From positions 1 to 8,460 of the forward strand of contig WFRG01000079.1 of NCBI GenBank assembly GCA_015486705.1: a stretch of 8,460 bases of DNA, given 5' to 3'. Of this stretch, positions 1-7,915 are shown piece by piece. Below the pieces are notes generated by a model. It had not been told where the DNA came from and did no database searches. It saw only the letters and a program-made list of their open reading frames with translations. Within the stretch, counting starts at the first letter, position 1; every line of letters starts with the position of its first letter. This DNA comes from Hippea sp. (GTDB lineage Bacteria; Campylobacterota_A; Desulfurellia; Desulfurellales; Hippeaceae). Position numbers and translations under genes: made by a program.

Positions 1-1627
1 AAATAGACCTAATTTTCAATTTAAAAAGATAAATAATGCTATTTACCTTACGATAAATGGAGCAAGAGCCTCTAAAGCCGCTTTATTAGGGCAGGATTTG
101 CAAAGAGAGTCTAGTAATATTAAATCAATTTTGGCTATAAAAACAAATCAGAGTTCAGTTAGATATGTAATAAATTTGAGAAAAAAGGCTAAAGTTGCCA
201 GATATTATGCAGATAGTAGGCATATTTACGTTATTTTTCCAATAAAGATTGATAAAAAACAGATTGCAAATGATAATACTAAAAACAAAAGTGTGAATTT
301 AAAAAATGGTTTATCTAATGAAAAAAATAAAAACGTTCTTGGTGTAAATAGGCTTATTTCATTTAATGTTAGGGATGCTCAACTTAAGGATATTTTCAGG
401 GTTTTCGCGCAAATTAGTGGTTTGAACTTTATAATTGGTGATGATGTTAAAGGCACGCTGACAATGAAATTGAAGGATGTGCCGTTAGATCAAGCTATGA
501 ATTTAATTTTACAACAGGAAGGCTTGGTTGCTGAAAGAAGAGGTAATGTTGTTATTATAATGACAGCCCAACGCTATCAGAATGAAAAGAATCAACAACT
601 TAAGGCTTTGCAAGATAAAGAAAAACTTGAAAGAATGAAAAATTCTGTTACTAAAGTTATTGATCTAAACTATATAACACCTGATTATGCTGTAGATATG
701 ATTAATAAACTTTTGTACAACTCCGAAAAAAGCTCAGGTTTTATTGTATCTGATGTTAAGAACAATGCCATTATTTGTCACGATACTCCTGATAATGTGG
801 GGAAAATTGAAAAAATCGTTAAACTTATAGATCAGAAGAAAAAGGCTGTTGAAATTGATGCTAGGATTGTAGAAATTAGCAAGACATTTGAAAGACAGTT
901 GGGGATTCAATGGGGCGGTAATTTTTTTAACCAAAAAATTAATCATTCTAAAACTTTTATTGGATTGGGTGGAGCAAATTCACCTATTGATGTTTCAAGT
1001 GGGCTTCCACCAGCTTTGAATTTTACTAATGAAAATTTTATAGTAAATTTACCCGCTACTCTGACAGCGGCACCAACTTCAACAGTTAGTCTTGCTGTTG
1101 GTAATGTTATGGCAAATTATAACCTTGATCTAAAGCTAAGCATGGGGGAGGTTGAGGGATATACTAAAGTACTTTCATCTCCTAAGATTATTACTTTAGA
1201 TAATCAACCTGCAAAGATAGAAAGTGGACAACAAATACCATATCAAGAAACTGCTGGAGCCAGTGGCGCAACAAGTGTAAGTTTTAAGGATGCAACGCTT
1301 TCTTTGGAAGTTACACCTCATATAACAAATGATAATCAAGTTATATTGAAATTGAAAATAAGCAAGGATTCGCCTGACTACTCTCATACAGTTGGGGGTG
1401 AGCCACCGATTAATACCAATTCTGTGGAGTCTACAGTGATACTTAAAAACGGTCAGACGATTGTAATTGGTGGTTTAATGCAGCAGACAACAGAAAAGAC
1501 TGTAACAGGCGTTCCTGGACTGATGAGAATACCTATTTTGGGTTGGTTGTTTAAGACAAAGAGGATTTACAATCCTCAGAATGAGCTTTACATATTCGTA
1601 ACTCCACATGTGTTGAATGAAGATTGA
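1..1627 (+). CDS. pilQ: Type IV pilus secretin PilQ (5' truncated by window edge)
   Basis: This is the outer-membrane secretin, the multimeric gated pore through which type IV pili are extruded. The reading frame is open from base 2, so the true start lies upstream; the TTG at 98 is internal. 541 codons are visible. In order: the end of an AMIN domain (about 2-250, peptidoglycan/periplasm binding in this family), a Lys/Asn-rich linker (about 250-345), an STN/N0 domain (about 353-563), a Secretin_N/N1 domain (about 653-836) and the C-terminal secretin beta-barrel domain (about 1136-1621). The barrel carries the family hallmarks: [20 protein letters not shown], then the [14 protein letters not shown] signature (from about 1511), then a terminal [10 protein letters not shown] strand. 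AMIN plus secretin favours PilQ over GspD, which has several N-domains and no AMIN. Pilus genes further upstream are not visible, so assignment to a pilus rather than a related secretion or DNA-uptake machine rests on domains alone. The gene is clearly more AT-rich than those downstream. Confidence 0.9.
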   Translation, partial: NRPNFQFKKINNAIYLTINGARASKAALLGQDLQRESSNIKSILAIKTNQSSVRYVINLRKKAKVARYYADSRHIYVIFPIKIDKKQIANDNTKNKSVNLKNGLSNEKNKNVLGVNRLISFNVRDAQLKDIFRVFAQISGLNFIIGDDVKGTLTMKLKDVPLDQAMNLILQQEGLVAERRGNVVIIMTAQRYQNEKNQQLKALQDKEKLERMKNSVTKVIDLNYITPDYAVDMINKLLYNSEKSSGFIVSDVKNNAIICHDTPDNVGKIEKIVKLIDQKKKAVEIDARIVEISKTFERQLGIQWGGNFFNQKINHSKTFIGLGGANSPIDVSSGLPPALNFTNENFIVNLPATLTAAPTSTVSLAVGNVMANYNLDLKLSMGEVEGYTKVLSSPKIITLDNQPAKIESGQQIPYQETAGASGATSVSFKDATLSLEVTPHITNDNQVILKLKISKDSPDYSHTVGGEPPINTNSVESTVILKNGQTIVIGGLMQQTTEKTVTGVPGLMRIPILGWLFKTKRIYNPQNELYIFVTPHVLNED

Positions 1628-2073
1628 TGAGAGAAATTGTTAATCGCAAGGCCCGTCATGATTATGAGATCTTGGAGACCTACGAGGCGGGTCTTGAACT
1701 TAAAGGTAGTGAGGTTAAATCCATAAGGATGGGCGCTGCCAATCTAAAGGATAGCTATGCAGAGATCAAAAACGGTGAGGTGTGGGTCAATAATTTTCAC
1801 ATAAGTCCGTATAAATTTGCCTCCGAACACACAAATCACGATCCTTACAGAAAAAAGAAGCTCCTTATCCATAAGTATCAAATCAGAAAGCTCATAGGAA
1901 AAACCAAAGAGAAAGGGCTTACGCTTATCCCATTGAAGGTGTATTCTAAGCATGGAAAGCTTAAGATGGAACTTGCTTTAGCGAAGGGTAAAAAACTCTA
2001 CGACAAGCGTAAGGATATAAAAGAAAGGGATTTGGCAAGGGAAGCCGAAAGAGAACTTGCTCGCTTTAAATAA
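1627..2073 (+). CDS. smpB: SsrA (tmRNA)-binding protein SmpB
   Basis: SmpB is the small protein partner of tmRNA. It brings tmRNA to ribosomes stalled on broken messages so that the nascent chain is tagged for degradation. The 148-residue product has the usual family length of about 150. Recognisable blocks are [10 protein letters not shown] at residues 6-15, [12 protein letters not shown] at 23-34, NLKDSYAEI at 39-47, HISPY at 58-62, [13 protein letters not shown] at 71-83, and the basic C-terminal region [10 protein letters not shown] at 119-128 followed by a KERD-containing helical tail that in known SmpB enters the ribosomal mRNA channel. The ATG at 1627 shares its A with the pilQ TGA stop. 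A TTG one codon earlier (1624) would also be in frame but adds only one residue, so ATG is preferred. No good Shine-Dalgarno precedes it (only a close GAAGA at 1619-1623), so translation may be coupled to pilQ. The tmRNA gene, often close to smpB, is not in this window. Confidence 0.97.
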   Translation: MREIVNRKARHDYEILETYEAGLELKGSEVKSIRMGAANLKDSYAEIKNGEVWVNNFHISPYKFASEHTNHDPYRKKKLLIHKYQIRKLIGKTKEKGLTLIPLKVYSKHGKLKMELALAKGKKLYDKRKDIKERDLAREAERELARFK

Positions 2074-2076
2074 TCT

Positions 2077-2104
2077 TTGAATTATATGTTAAAATGTATA
2101 GAAT
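2077..2104 (+). promoter_or_regulatory. Candidate sigma70-type promoter for the carB operon
   Basis: In the only intergenic gap there is a TTGAAT (2077-2082, 4 of 6 matches to the -35 consensus), a 16-base spacer and TAGAAT (2099-2104, 5 of 6 matches to the -10 consensus). Transcription would start near 2111, leaving a leader of only about 24 bases before carB. The region is AT-rich, so chance matches are possible. The position, just after the smpB stop and before a long collinear gene run, supports it. Confidence 0.5.
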
Positions 2105-2122
2105 ATCTGGACATTTACTCGT

Positions 2123-2128
2123 GAGGTG
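2123..2128 (+). promoter_or_regulatory. Ribosome binding site of carB
   Basis: GAGGTG lies six bases before the ATG at 2135 and fixes the carB start. The same GAGG-type core recurs before greA, pyrK, pyrD and the LolA-like gene, showing that this genome uses conventional Shine-Dalgarno sites. Confidence 0.8.
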
Positions 2129-2134
2129 TAGTGT

Positions 2135-5100
2135 ATGCCAAAAAGAACCGACCTAAGGAAAATCATGATTATTGGCTCAGGGCCGATTGTTATTGGTCAG
2201 GCCTGTGAATTTGACTACTCTGGAACGCAGGCGTGCAAAGCGCTAAAAGGTGAGGGTTATGAGGTTGTTCTTGTTAATTCTAATCCTGCAACAATAATGA
2301 CAGACCCGTTACTTGCAGATAGAACCTACATTGAACCAATAACCATTGATTTTCTTGAGAAGATAATTGCCAAAGAGAAACCAGATGCAATTCTGCCGAC
2401 TTTGGGTGGCCAAACGGCTTTGAATGCCGCTATGGACTTGTATAGAGAGGGGATTTTAGAAAAGTACGGCGTTGAGCTCATAGGAGCCAATGCTGAGGTT
2501 ATAAATAGGGCTGAGGATAGGGAAGAATTTAAAAAGGCAATGAATGAGATCGGTTTAAAGGTTCCTGAATCCGGCATTGCGCATAATTTGCAGGAAGCCA
2601 TAGATGTTGTTGAAAAAATAGGCTTTCCCGTCATCATAAGGCCGTCTTTTACACTTGGTGGAACAGGGGCTGGTGTCGCATACAACAAAGAGGAGTTTGA
2701 AGATGTTGTTAAATGGGGACTTGAGCAAAGCCCTGTAAATGAGGTCTTGATTGAACAGTCGGTTTTAGGCTGGAAGGAATACGAGCTTGAGGTAATGCGA
2801 GATAAAAAAGACAATGTGTTTATCATCTGTTCCATAGAGAACTTTGATCCAATGGGTGTTCATACGGGAGATTCTATTACAGTTGCGCCTGCACAAACAT
2901 TGACGGATAAGGAGTATCAGATTTTGAGGGATGCAGCCATCGATATAATTCGAAAGGTTGGTGTAGAGACGGGTGGATCGAATATTCAGTTTGCCGTTAA
3001 TCCAGAAAACGGAGAGTTTGTTGTTATAGAGATGAATCCCCGTGTCTCGAGATCTTCCGCTTTGGCAAGTAAAGCCACAGGATTTCCTATAGCCAAGTTT
3101 GCTGCACTTTTGAGTGTTGGATACACATTGGATGAGATACCGAATGATATAACAAAGAAAACACCGGCGAGCTTTGAGCCTGTTTTGGATTACGTCGTTA
3201 CAAAGATACCACGATTTACATTTGAGAAGTTCAACACGCCCGATCAACTTGGAACACAGATGAAGAGCGTTGGCGAGGTCATGGCTATTGGTCGAACGTT
3301 TAAAGAGTCTCTGCAGAAAGCCATTAGGTCTTTAGAGTACGATTGGGATGGTTTTATTGAGATAGACTGTTCTGATGAGGAGATCAAGCAGAAGTTGATA
3401 GATCCAAACTCCAAAAGGCTTTTGTACATAGCTGAAGCATTTAGGAGAGGGTATAGTTTGGAATATATACACGAGCTTACATACATCGATAAGTGGTTTT
3501 TGTTCAATGTCAAGCAGATAATCGACAAGGAAGAGGAGATAAAGAAAAACCCGTTGGCTATTGAAAAGGAAATGAAGACCCTTAAGCAGTATGGGTTTTC
3601 GGATAGCAGGCTTGCCAAGCTTTCGGGTAAGGCAGAGGAAGAGATCAGAAGGTTGAGGCTACAGTTGGGTGTGCAAAACGTCTACAAGATGGTTGATACG
3701 TGTGCTGGTGAGTTTGAGGCTTACACGCCCTATTTTTATTCGACTTACGAAGAGGAAAACGAGTCAATTCCTTCCCGAAATAAAAAGGTTGTAATATTGG
3801 GTAGTGGGCCAAATAGGATTGGCCAGGGTATAGAGTTTGACTACACCTGCGTTCATGGTGCATTGGAAATTAAAAATGAGGGTTATGAGTCTATAATGGT
3901 GAATTGCAACCCTGAGACCGTCTCAACGGACTATGATATTTCCGATAGGCTTTACTTCGAACCGTTAGTGTTTGAAGATGTGATAAACATTGTGGAGAAT
4001 GAAAAGCCTTATGGCGTTATTGTTCAATTCGGAGGACAAACACCGCTCAAGCTATCGATGGCTTTAAAGAATACAGGTGTAAAGATTTTGGGGACAGATC
4101 CGAAAAGTATTGATATTGCAGAAGACAGAGAACTGTTTAGGGACCTGATAAATAAGTTGAGGTTATTGCAACCAGAAAGTGGCATTGCACATTCGAAGGA
4201 GGAGGTAATAGAAGTAGCGCGGATGATAGGCTATCCGGTGCTTGTAAGGCCTTCTTACGTTTTAGGTGGCCGAGCGATGATGATCATTTTTAACGAGGAG
4301 CAGCTTAAAAGTTATGTCGATGAGGCAGTTGAGGTTTCTGGCAAGCATCCTTTACTTGTGGATAAGTTTTTAGAGGATGCCATAGAAGTGGATGTTGATG
4401 CTGTGAGCGACGGTGAGGACTGCGTTGTAGCTGCGGTTATGGAACATATTGAGGCTGCTGGTGTACATTCCGGCGATTCTGCATGTTCCATACCACCGAG
4501 AACACTAAAGAAAGAGGTGGTTGAGGAAATTAAAAGGCAAACAAGGCTGCTTGCAAGAGAGTTGGGGGTTATTGGACTTATAAACATACAGTTTGCCGTA
4601 AAGAACGACCGCATATATATCTTGGAGGTCAATCCGAGGGCTTCAAGGACTGTGCCCTTTGTAAGTAAGGCGACCGGTGTCCACTGGGCAAAGATTGCCA
4701 CTCAGTTGATTTTGGGTAAAAAAATCAAGGAACTCGGCGTAAAAGAGGTTGAGCCTAAGTACTATGCCGTCAAGGAATCTGTGTTTCCGTTTGTTAAGTT
4801 CCCCAATGTTGATGTTACGCTTGGCCCTGAGATGCGCTCGACAGGCGAGGTAATGGGTATAGCCGATGAGTTCCCTATTGCATACTATAAGGCACTTTTG
4901 GCAAGTGGTATGCGTTTGCCAAGTAAGGGTAATATATTTTTATCTCTCTCTGATAGGGATAAGCCTCAGGGTGTGTTTATTGCTTCGAAACTTTTGGAAT
5001 TGGGTTTTGATGTGTTTTGTACGAAGGGTACTTATGAATATTTGACAAAAGAGGGTGTTGGAGTAAAGTACGTTAAAAAACTCAGTGAAGGTAGGCCAAA

Positions 5101-5341
5101 CATACTTGATAAAATGAAAAACAATAACATACAATTTCTTGTAAATACACCTTCTGGCAGGCGTTCAAGGACAGATTCTTTTTACATAAGGAGAACGGCG
5201 TTGATGATGAATATACCTTACTGCACGACGATTTCTGGGGCGGTTGCTGCTGTTAGGGCAATAGAGGCTATAATAAAAGGTGAAAAATTGGACATCGTAC
5301 CAATACAGGACTACTACAAGAGAGGTGAGGCAAATGGCTGA
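2135..5341 (+). CDS. carB: Carbamoyl-phosphate synthase large subunit CarB
   Basis: CarB uses ammonia (from glutamine via the CarA subunit), bicarbonate and two ATP to make carbamoyl phosphate for pyrimidine and arginine synthesis. The product is 1068 residues, close to E. coli CarB (1073), and looks full length. It shows the classic internal duplication: a first synthetase half opening with [17 protein letters not shown] (14-30) and a second with [15 protein letters not shown] (556-570), each with an ATP-grasp domain. Nucleotide/metal ligands of half one fall at family positions: R129, R169, E215, H243, E299, N301 and R303. Half two keeps [11 protein letters not shown] (705-715), GVHSGDS (776-782) and LEVNPRASR (830-838). 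Residues from about 930 form the MGS-like allosteric domain, with TKGTYEYL (963-970) and VNTPSG (1003-1008), where UMP binds in E. coli. No active-site loss was noticed. carA is not adjacent. The stop overlaps the greA start by 8 bases. Confidence 0.98.
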   Translation: MPKRTDLRKIMIIGSGPIVIGQACEFDYSGTQACKALKGEGYEVVLVNSNPATIMTDPLLADRTYIEPITIDFLEKIIAKEKPDAILPTLGGQTALNAAMDLYREGILEKYGVELIGANAEVINRAEDREEFKKAMNEIGLKVPESGIAHNLQEAIDVVEKIGFPVIIRPSFTLGGTGAGVAYNKEEFEDVVKWGLEQSPVNEVLIEQSVLGWKEYELEVMRDKKDNVFIICSIENFDPMGVHTGDSITVAPAQTLTDKEYQILRDAAIDIIRKVGVETGGSNIQFAVNPENGEFVVIEMNPRVSRSSALASKATGFPIAKFAALLSVGYTLDEIPNDITKKTPASFEPVLDYVVTKIPRFTFEKFNTPDQLGTQMKSVGEVMAIGRTFKESLQKAIRSLEYDWDGFIEIDCSDEEIKQKLIDPNSKRLLYIAEAFRRGYSLEYIHELTYIDKWFLFNVKQIIDKEEEIKKNPLAIEKEMKTLKQYGFSDSRLAKLSGKAEEEIRRLRLQLGVQNVYKMVDTCAGEFEAYTPYFYSTYEEENESIPSRNKKVVILGSGPNRIGQGIEFDYTCVHGALEIKNEGYESIMVNCNPETVSTDYDISDRLYFEPLVFEDVINIVENEKPYGVIVQFGGQTPLKLSMALKNTGVKILGTDPKSIDIAEDRELFRDLINKLRLLQPESGIAHSKEEVIEVARMIGYPVLVRPSYVLGGRAMMIIFNEEQLKSYVDEAVEVSGKHPLLVDKFLEDAIEVDVDAVSDGEDCVVAAVMEHIEAAGVHSGDSACSIPPRTLKKEVVEEIKRQTRLLARELGVIGLINIQFAVKNDRIYILEVNPRASRTVPFVSKATGVHWAKIATQLILGKKIKELGVKEVEPKYYAVKESVFPFVKFPNVDVTLGPEMRSTGEVMGIADEFPIAYYKALLASGMRLPSKGNIFLSLSDRDKPQGVFIASKLLELGFDVFCTKGTYEYLTKEGVGVKYVKKLSEGRPNILDKMKNNNIQFLVNTPSGRRSRTDSFYIRRTALMMNIPYCTTISGAVAAVRAIEAIIKGEKLDIVPIQDYYKRGEANG
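5322..5330 (+). promoter_or_regulatory. Ribosome binding site that sets the greA start
   Basis: GAGGTGAGG sits inside the last codons of carB. Its GAGGTG part ends six bases before the ATG at 5334. It supports that ATG over the in-frame GTG at 5280, which would add 18 residues not expected in GreA. Confidence 0.8.
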
Positions 5342-5804
5342 AAAGATACTGATTACTCCTGAGGGATACAAGAAACTGCTTGAGGAGATGGAAGATCTAC
5401 AGAAGAGACAGAGGCCTGAGATAATAAAGGAAATAGAAGAGGCGAGAGCAAAAGGTGATCTAAGCGAGAATGCAGAATATCACGCAGCGAAGGAAAAACA
5501 TGCGTTAATTGAAAACAGAATTGCAGAGCTCTCTGAGAAAATAAACAACGCTCAAATTGTTGATCCTGCGACGGTGCCCAAAGACAGAGTGAATTTCGGT
5601 TGCACGGTTGTGCTTTACGATATCGATAATGATGAAGAGATTGAGTACATGATTGTCGGTGAGGATGAGTCGGATCCTTCAAAGGGTAAGATCTCTGTCA
5701 ACAGCCCCATTGCCAAAGCGCTTCTGGGCAAGGAAGAAGGCGACGAGGTTGAGGTTCAAGTTCCTGCAGGTACAAGAAGATTTGAAATTGAGGAGATAAA
5801 GTGA
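5334..5804 (+). CDS. greA: Transcription elongation factor GreA
   Basis: GreA enters the RNA polymerase secondary channel and stimulates cleavage of backtracked RNA, so that stalled elongation complexes resume. The 156-residue product matches the usual length of about 158. An N-terminal coiled coil (about 1-75) carries the acidic tip [14 protein letters not shown] (41-54), where D42 and E45 correspond to the metal-positioning acidic residues of E. coli GreA. A C-terminal FKBP-like domain (about 80-156) includes [14 protein letters not shown] (108-121), [10 protein letters not shown] (124-133) and a closing FEIEEI strand. Tip and C-terminal features favour GreA over GreB or anti-Gre paralogues. 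The start was moved from GTG 5280 to ATG 5334 because [15 protein letters not shown] is the conserved N-terminus and is preceded by a strong ribosome binding site. The gene overlaps carB by 8 bases and pyrK by 4. A carB-greA neighbourhood is remembered from some deltaproteobacteria such as Geobacter. Confidence 0.97.
   Translation: MAEKILITPEGYKKLLEEMEDLQKRQRPEIIKEIEEARAKGDLSENAEYHAAKEKHALIENRIAELSEKINNAQIVDPATVPKDRVNFGCTVVLYDIDNDEEIEYMIVGEDESDPSKGKISVNSPIAKALLGKEEGDEVEVQVPAGTRRFEIEEIK
5790..5795 (+). promoter_or_regulatory. Ribosome binding site supporting the GTG start of pyrK
   Basis: GAGGAG lies five bases before the GTG at 5801, whose first three bases of GTGA overlap the greA stop (TGA, 5802-5804). 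No ATG is available nearby in this frame, so this site decides a non-ATG start. Confidence 0.8.
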
Positions 5805-6532
5805 GGCTGAAGATTGTTCAAAATAAACAGGTTGCAAAGGATACATATGTCATCAAATTAGAAAACCCAGCACTCTATGAAATTCTGCCGGGTCAATTTT
5901 TTATGATAAAGATCAATGATTTTAACTATCCGTTGTTGAGGAGACCTTTGAGCGTTGCGGGTTTTTCCGATACAATCGATTTCATCTTCAGGGTTGTAGG
6001 CGAGGGTACAAGGATTCTGTCGTTGAAAAAAGAGGGTGAATTCATAGATATTTTGGGGCCTTTGGGTAATGGTTTTACCATAAATTCATCAAAAAGGCTT
6101 ATCTTGGTTGGCGGTGGTATAGGTGTTGCACCACTTTTGTATTTGAAAGGTACAATCGAAAACAGGTATAGCCTCAAATGCGAGAGTTATTTTGGCTTTA
6201 ACACGAAGGATGAAGTGTTTGTCAATGCAGGAAACATAGCCACTATGGATGGCAGTTTGGGTTTTAAGGGCACTGCGGTTGATATGGTTCAGGGTGATTT
6301 GGATAAAGATTCGCTCGTTTATGCCTGTGGACCTTTGCCGATGCTAAAAAAACTTGCACTTCTGTGCTTTGAATACGGATGCGAGATGCAGGTGTCATTG
6401 GAAGCTCGTATGGCGTGTGGTATTGGCGTGTGCTTGGGCTGTGTTGTTCCGACCGTAGGCGGTGATTTTAAGCGTGTATGCGTCGAAGGACCTGTTTTTG
6501 ATTATGAGGAGATACAATGGCAGGAAATGTAA
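5801..6532 (+). CDS. pyrK: Dihydroorotate dehydrogenase B, electron-transfer subunit PyrK
   Basis: PyrK is the FAD and [2Fe-2S] subunit of the NAD-dependent class 1B dihydroorotate dehydrogenase. It takes electrons from the FMN of PyrD and reduces NAD+. The 243-residue protein is a ferredoxin-NADP+ reductase-type flavoprotein. An N-terminal FAD-binding barrel has the flavin motif RRPLSV (47-52). A nucleotide-binding domain follows, with GGGIGVAPL (104-112) and CGPLPML (176-182). A C-terminal iron-sulfur cluster site is formed by C206, C211, C214 and C227, spaced C-x4-C-x2-C-x12-C as in PyrK proteins. All four cysteines are present, so the cluster should form. Immediate overlap with pyrD (16 bases) matches the partner relationship and argues against other members of this reductase family, such as the sulfide dehydrogenase / NfnA-type subunit. 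Translation starts at GTG. Confidence 0.95.
   Translation: MRLKIVQNKQVAKDTYVIKLENPALYEILPGQFFMIKINDFNYPLLRRPLSVAGFSDTIDFIFRVVGEGTRILSLKKEGEFIDILGPLGNGFTINSSKRLILVGGGIGVAPLLYLKGTIENRYSLKCESYFGFNTKDEVFVNAGNIATMDGSLGFKGTAVDMVQGDLDKDSLVYACGPLPMLKKLALLCFEYGCEMQVSLEARMACGIGVCLGCVVPTVGGDFKRVCVEGPVFDYEEIQWQEM
6506..6511 (+). promoter_or_regulatory. Ribosome binding site of pyrD within pyrK
   Basis: GAGGAG is five bases before the ATG at 6517 and lies inside pyrK coding sequence. It fixes the pyrD start and therefore the 16-base pyrK/pyrD overlap. Confidence 0.75.
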
Positions 6533-7437
6533 ATTTGACCGTTAAATTGGGCAATTTAATCTTTAAAAATCCTGTTCTAACGGCATCGGGGACGTTCGGT
6601 TATGGTATTGAGTTTTCAAAATACATTGATTTGAATAGATTGGGTGGTTTTATTGTTAAGGGTTTAAGCTTATATGAGAAAAAGGGTAATAAGCCGCCGA
6701 GGATTGTTGAAACGCCGTGCGGTATGCTCAATGCGATTGGCCTTCAAAATGTGGGTGTTGATAGGTTTATTGAGGAAAAACTACCCAAGTTGCAGGGTTT
6801 GAATACGCACATAATTGCCAACATTTACGGTACAGAGGTTGAAGAGTTTGTCAGGCTTGCTGAGATTTTGGATAAAGAGCCGTTGATTTCGGCTTTAGAG
6901 GTCAATGTTTCGTGTCCTAATGTTTCGGCAGGTGGTGCACTATTTGGCAAAGACCCGGACATGGTGTACGTTTTGACCGTCTCCATAAAAAAGGTTACAA
7001 AAAAGCCTGTAATAGTGAAACTTACACCCAATGTTGAGGACATAGCCTTTGTTGCACAAGCAGCGCAGTCTGCCGGTGCGGAGGCTGTGAGCCTTATAAA
7101 CACGATTACAGGTATGGTTATAGATGTCAAGAGTAGAAAGCCGTTTCTTGCAAACAAAACAGGTGGCTTAAGCGGGCCTGCAATCTACCCGATTGGTGTT
7201 AGAATGGTTTATGAGGTCTATGAGAAGGTTAAGATACCGATAATCGGTGTCGGCGGCATATACAATGCCAATGTGGCCCTTCAGTACATCATGGCTGGTG
7301 CGTCGTTAATAGAGATTGGGACGGCCAATTTTGTTGACCCAACGATTAGTATTCAGATTATCAAGGGTATAGAGGAGTTTATGAATGAAGAGGGCGTTAA
7401 TAGCATCTCTGAGCTTGTTGGTGTTGCTCACAGCTAA
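6517..7437 (+). CDS. pyrD: Dihydroorotate dehydrogenase B, catalytic subunit PyrD (class 1B)
   Basis: This is the FMN-containing catalytic subunit that oxidises dihydroorotate to orotate, the fourth step of UMP synthesis, in the cytoplasm. The 306-residue TIM-barrel protein has class 1 features. N-terminal NPVLTASGTFGYG is at 18-30, K48 lies in the IVKGLS strand, and NAIGLQN at 72-78 is a substrate-binding loop. The catalytic loop NVSCPNV (130-136) has C133 as the base; class 2 membrane enzymes use serine there. K168 is in VKLTPNV, KTGGLSGPAI (214-223) and GVGGI (244-248) bind the FMN phosphate, and IGTA is at 267-270. The class 1B assignment is supported by the preceding pyrK. The C-terminus ISELVGVAHS resembles other class 1B ends, so the protein is not extended into the next gene. 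Its last 53 bases also encode the signal peptide of the next protein in another frame. Confidence 0.96.
   Translation: MAGNVNLTVKLGNLIFKNPVLTASGTFGYGIEFSKYIDLNRLGGFIVKGLSLYEKKGNKPPRIVETPCGMLNAIGLQNVGVDRFIEEKLPKLQGLNTHIIANIYGTEVEEFVRLAEILDKEPLISALEVNVSCPNVSAGGALFGKDPDMVYVLTVSIKKVTKKPVIVKLTPNVEDIAFVAQAAQSAGAEAVSLINTITGMVIDVKSRKPFLANKTGGLSGPAIYPIGVRMVYEVYEKVKIPIIGVGGIYNANVALQYIMAGASLIEIGTANFVDPTISIQIIKGIEEFMNEEGVNSISELVGVAHS
7372..7377 (+). promoter_or_regulatory. Ribosome binding site inside pyrD for the LolA-like gene
   Basis: GAGGAG sits seven bases before the ATG at 7385, inside pyrD coding sequence. A second ATG at 7381 is in the pyrD frame and is simply pyrD Met289. The strong site, together with the signal peptide that follows, supports translation of the overlapping gene from 7385. 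Confidence 0.75.
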
Positions 7438-7915
7438 TGCTCTTGGTTTTGATATAAACGACATATTCAATGTCTACAAGCACAAGAATATTGAACTTTG
7501 TTTTGATCAGGTATCCATTAACGGCATGACAGGACAGTCTATTGAAAGGCACGGCATTATGAAGATTATTGCCCAGAAGAGTATGGAGTTTGACTATCCG
7601 GATGAAAGGGTAACAATAGACAACTTTAAGGCTATAGATGTAAAGGGAGATAAAAGGTACATTTACAAGCTTTCAGGCTTCAATAAAGTGCTTTTTAACA
7701 TGTTTTTGGGCAAAAAGGACATAAAAGAGCTGTTTTTCGAAAGAAAGTTAGATAACTCTACATATCAGCTTGCTCCTAAGTACCAGAGCAATATCTCTTC
7801 TGTTTATGTGTTTGTTTCGAATGATAGGGTTAAAAGGATAAAAATCATCGATATCTACGCCAATAAAACGATTTATACTTTTTATGATCTTCCTTGCAAG
7901 CGAGCACAAAGGTGA
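7385..7915 (+). CDS. Exported LolA-like periplasmic protein
   Basis: The 176-residue product begins with a Sec-type signal peptide: KR at 2-3, a hydrophobic core at about 4-16, and a possible cut after ANA (17-19) or ALG (19-21). There is no lipobox cysteine, so the mature protein should be a soluble periplasmic one. The rest resembles the LolA/outer-membrane lipoprotein carrier fold. Segment NIELCFDQ (35-42) fits the family's early F-x-Q strand, and a strand pair HGIMKIIAQKSMEFDYPDER (56-75) corresponds to the 'G-l-x-i-x-x-P-x-x-f-x-w-x-Y' region. A late IKIIDIYANKTIYTFYD (152-168) matches the C-terminal strands. LolA proteins carry lipoproteins from the inner to the outer membrane through a hydrophobic cavity. 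The family match is by eye and several typical residues (for example the DG turn) are not obvious, so a more general LolA-like/DUF role is possible. It overlaps pyrD by 53 bases and the next gene by 32. Confidence 0.6.
   Translation: MKRALIASLSLLVLLTANALGFDINDIFNVYKHKNIELCFDQVSINGMTGQSIERHGIMKIIAQKSMEFDYPDERVTIDNFKAIDVKGDKRYIYKLSGFNKVLFNMFLGKKDIKELFFERKLDNSTYQLAPKYQSNISSVYVFVSNDRVKRIKIIDIYANKTIYTFYDLPCKRAQR

Noticed and set aside
98..100. TTG at 98 as the start of the secretin gene
   Set aside because: The frame is open back to base 2 and encodes AMIN-domain sequence before this codon, so the true start is upstream of the window.
2118..2125. CTC-GT-GAG mini inverted repeat before carB as an operator or hairpin
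   Set aside because: Three base pairs with a two-base loop cannot form a stable hairpin, and GAG is simply part of the ribosome binding site.
2074..2134. Terminator between smpB and carB
   Set aside because: No GC-rich stem followed by a T-run was found in the 61-base gap, so readthrough from smpB remains possible.
2326..2835. 169-codon open frame on the minus strand within carB
   Set aside because: It lies wholly over well-conserved CarB coding sequence, and its translation is serine-rich with no recognisable domain. It is a shadow frame.
2765..3247. 160-codon open frame on the minus strand within carB
   Set aside because: It is antisense to the catalytic core of CarB, with no domain and no plausible upstream signals.
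2163..3850. Similar GSGP...IGQ...EFDY segments in the two halves of carB as a DNA repeat
   Set aside because: This is the ancient internal duplication of CarB, seen at protein level only. It is not a recent nucleotide repeat.
5280..5333. GTG at 5280 as the greA start, giving a 174-residue protein
   Set aside because: The extra 18 residues are the carB C-terminus read in another frame. ATG 5334 has a strong ribosome binding site and gives the conserved GreA N-terminus and length.
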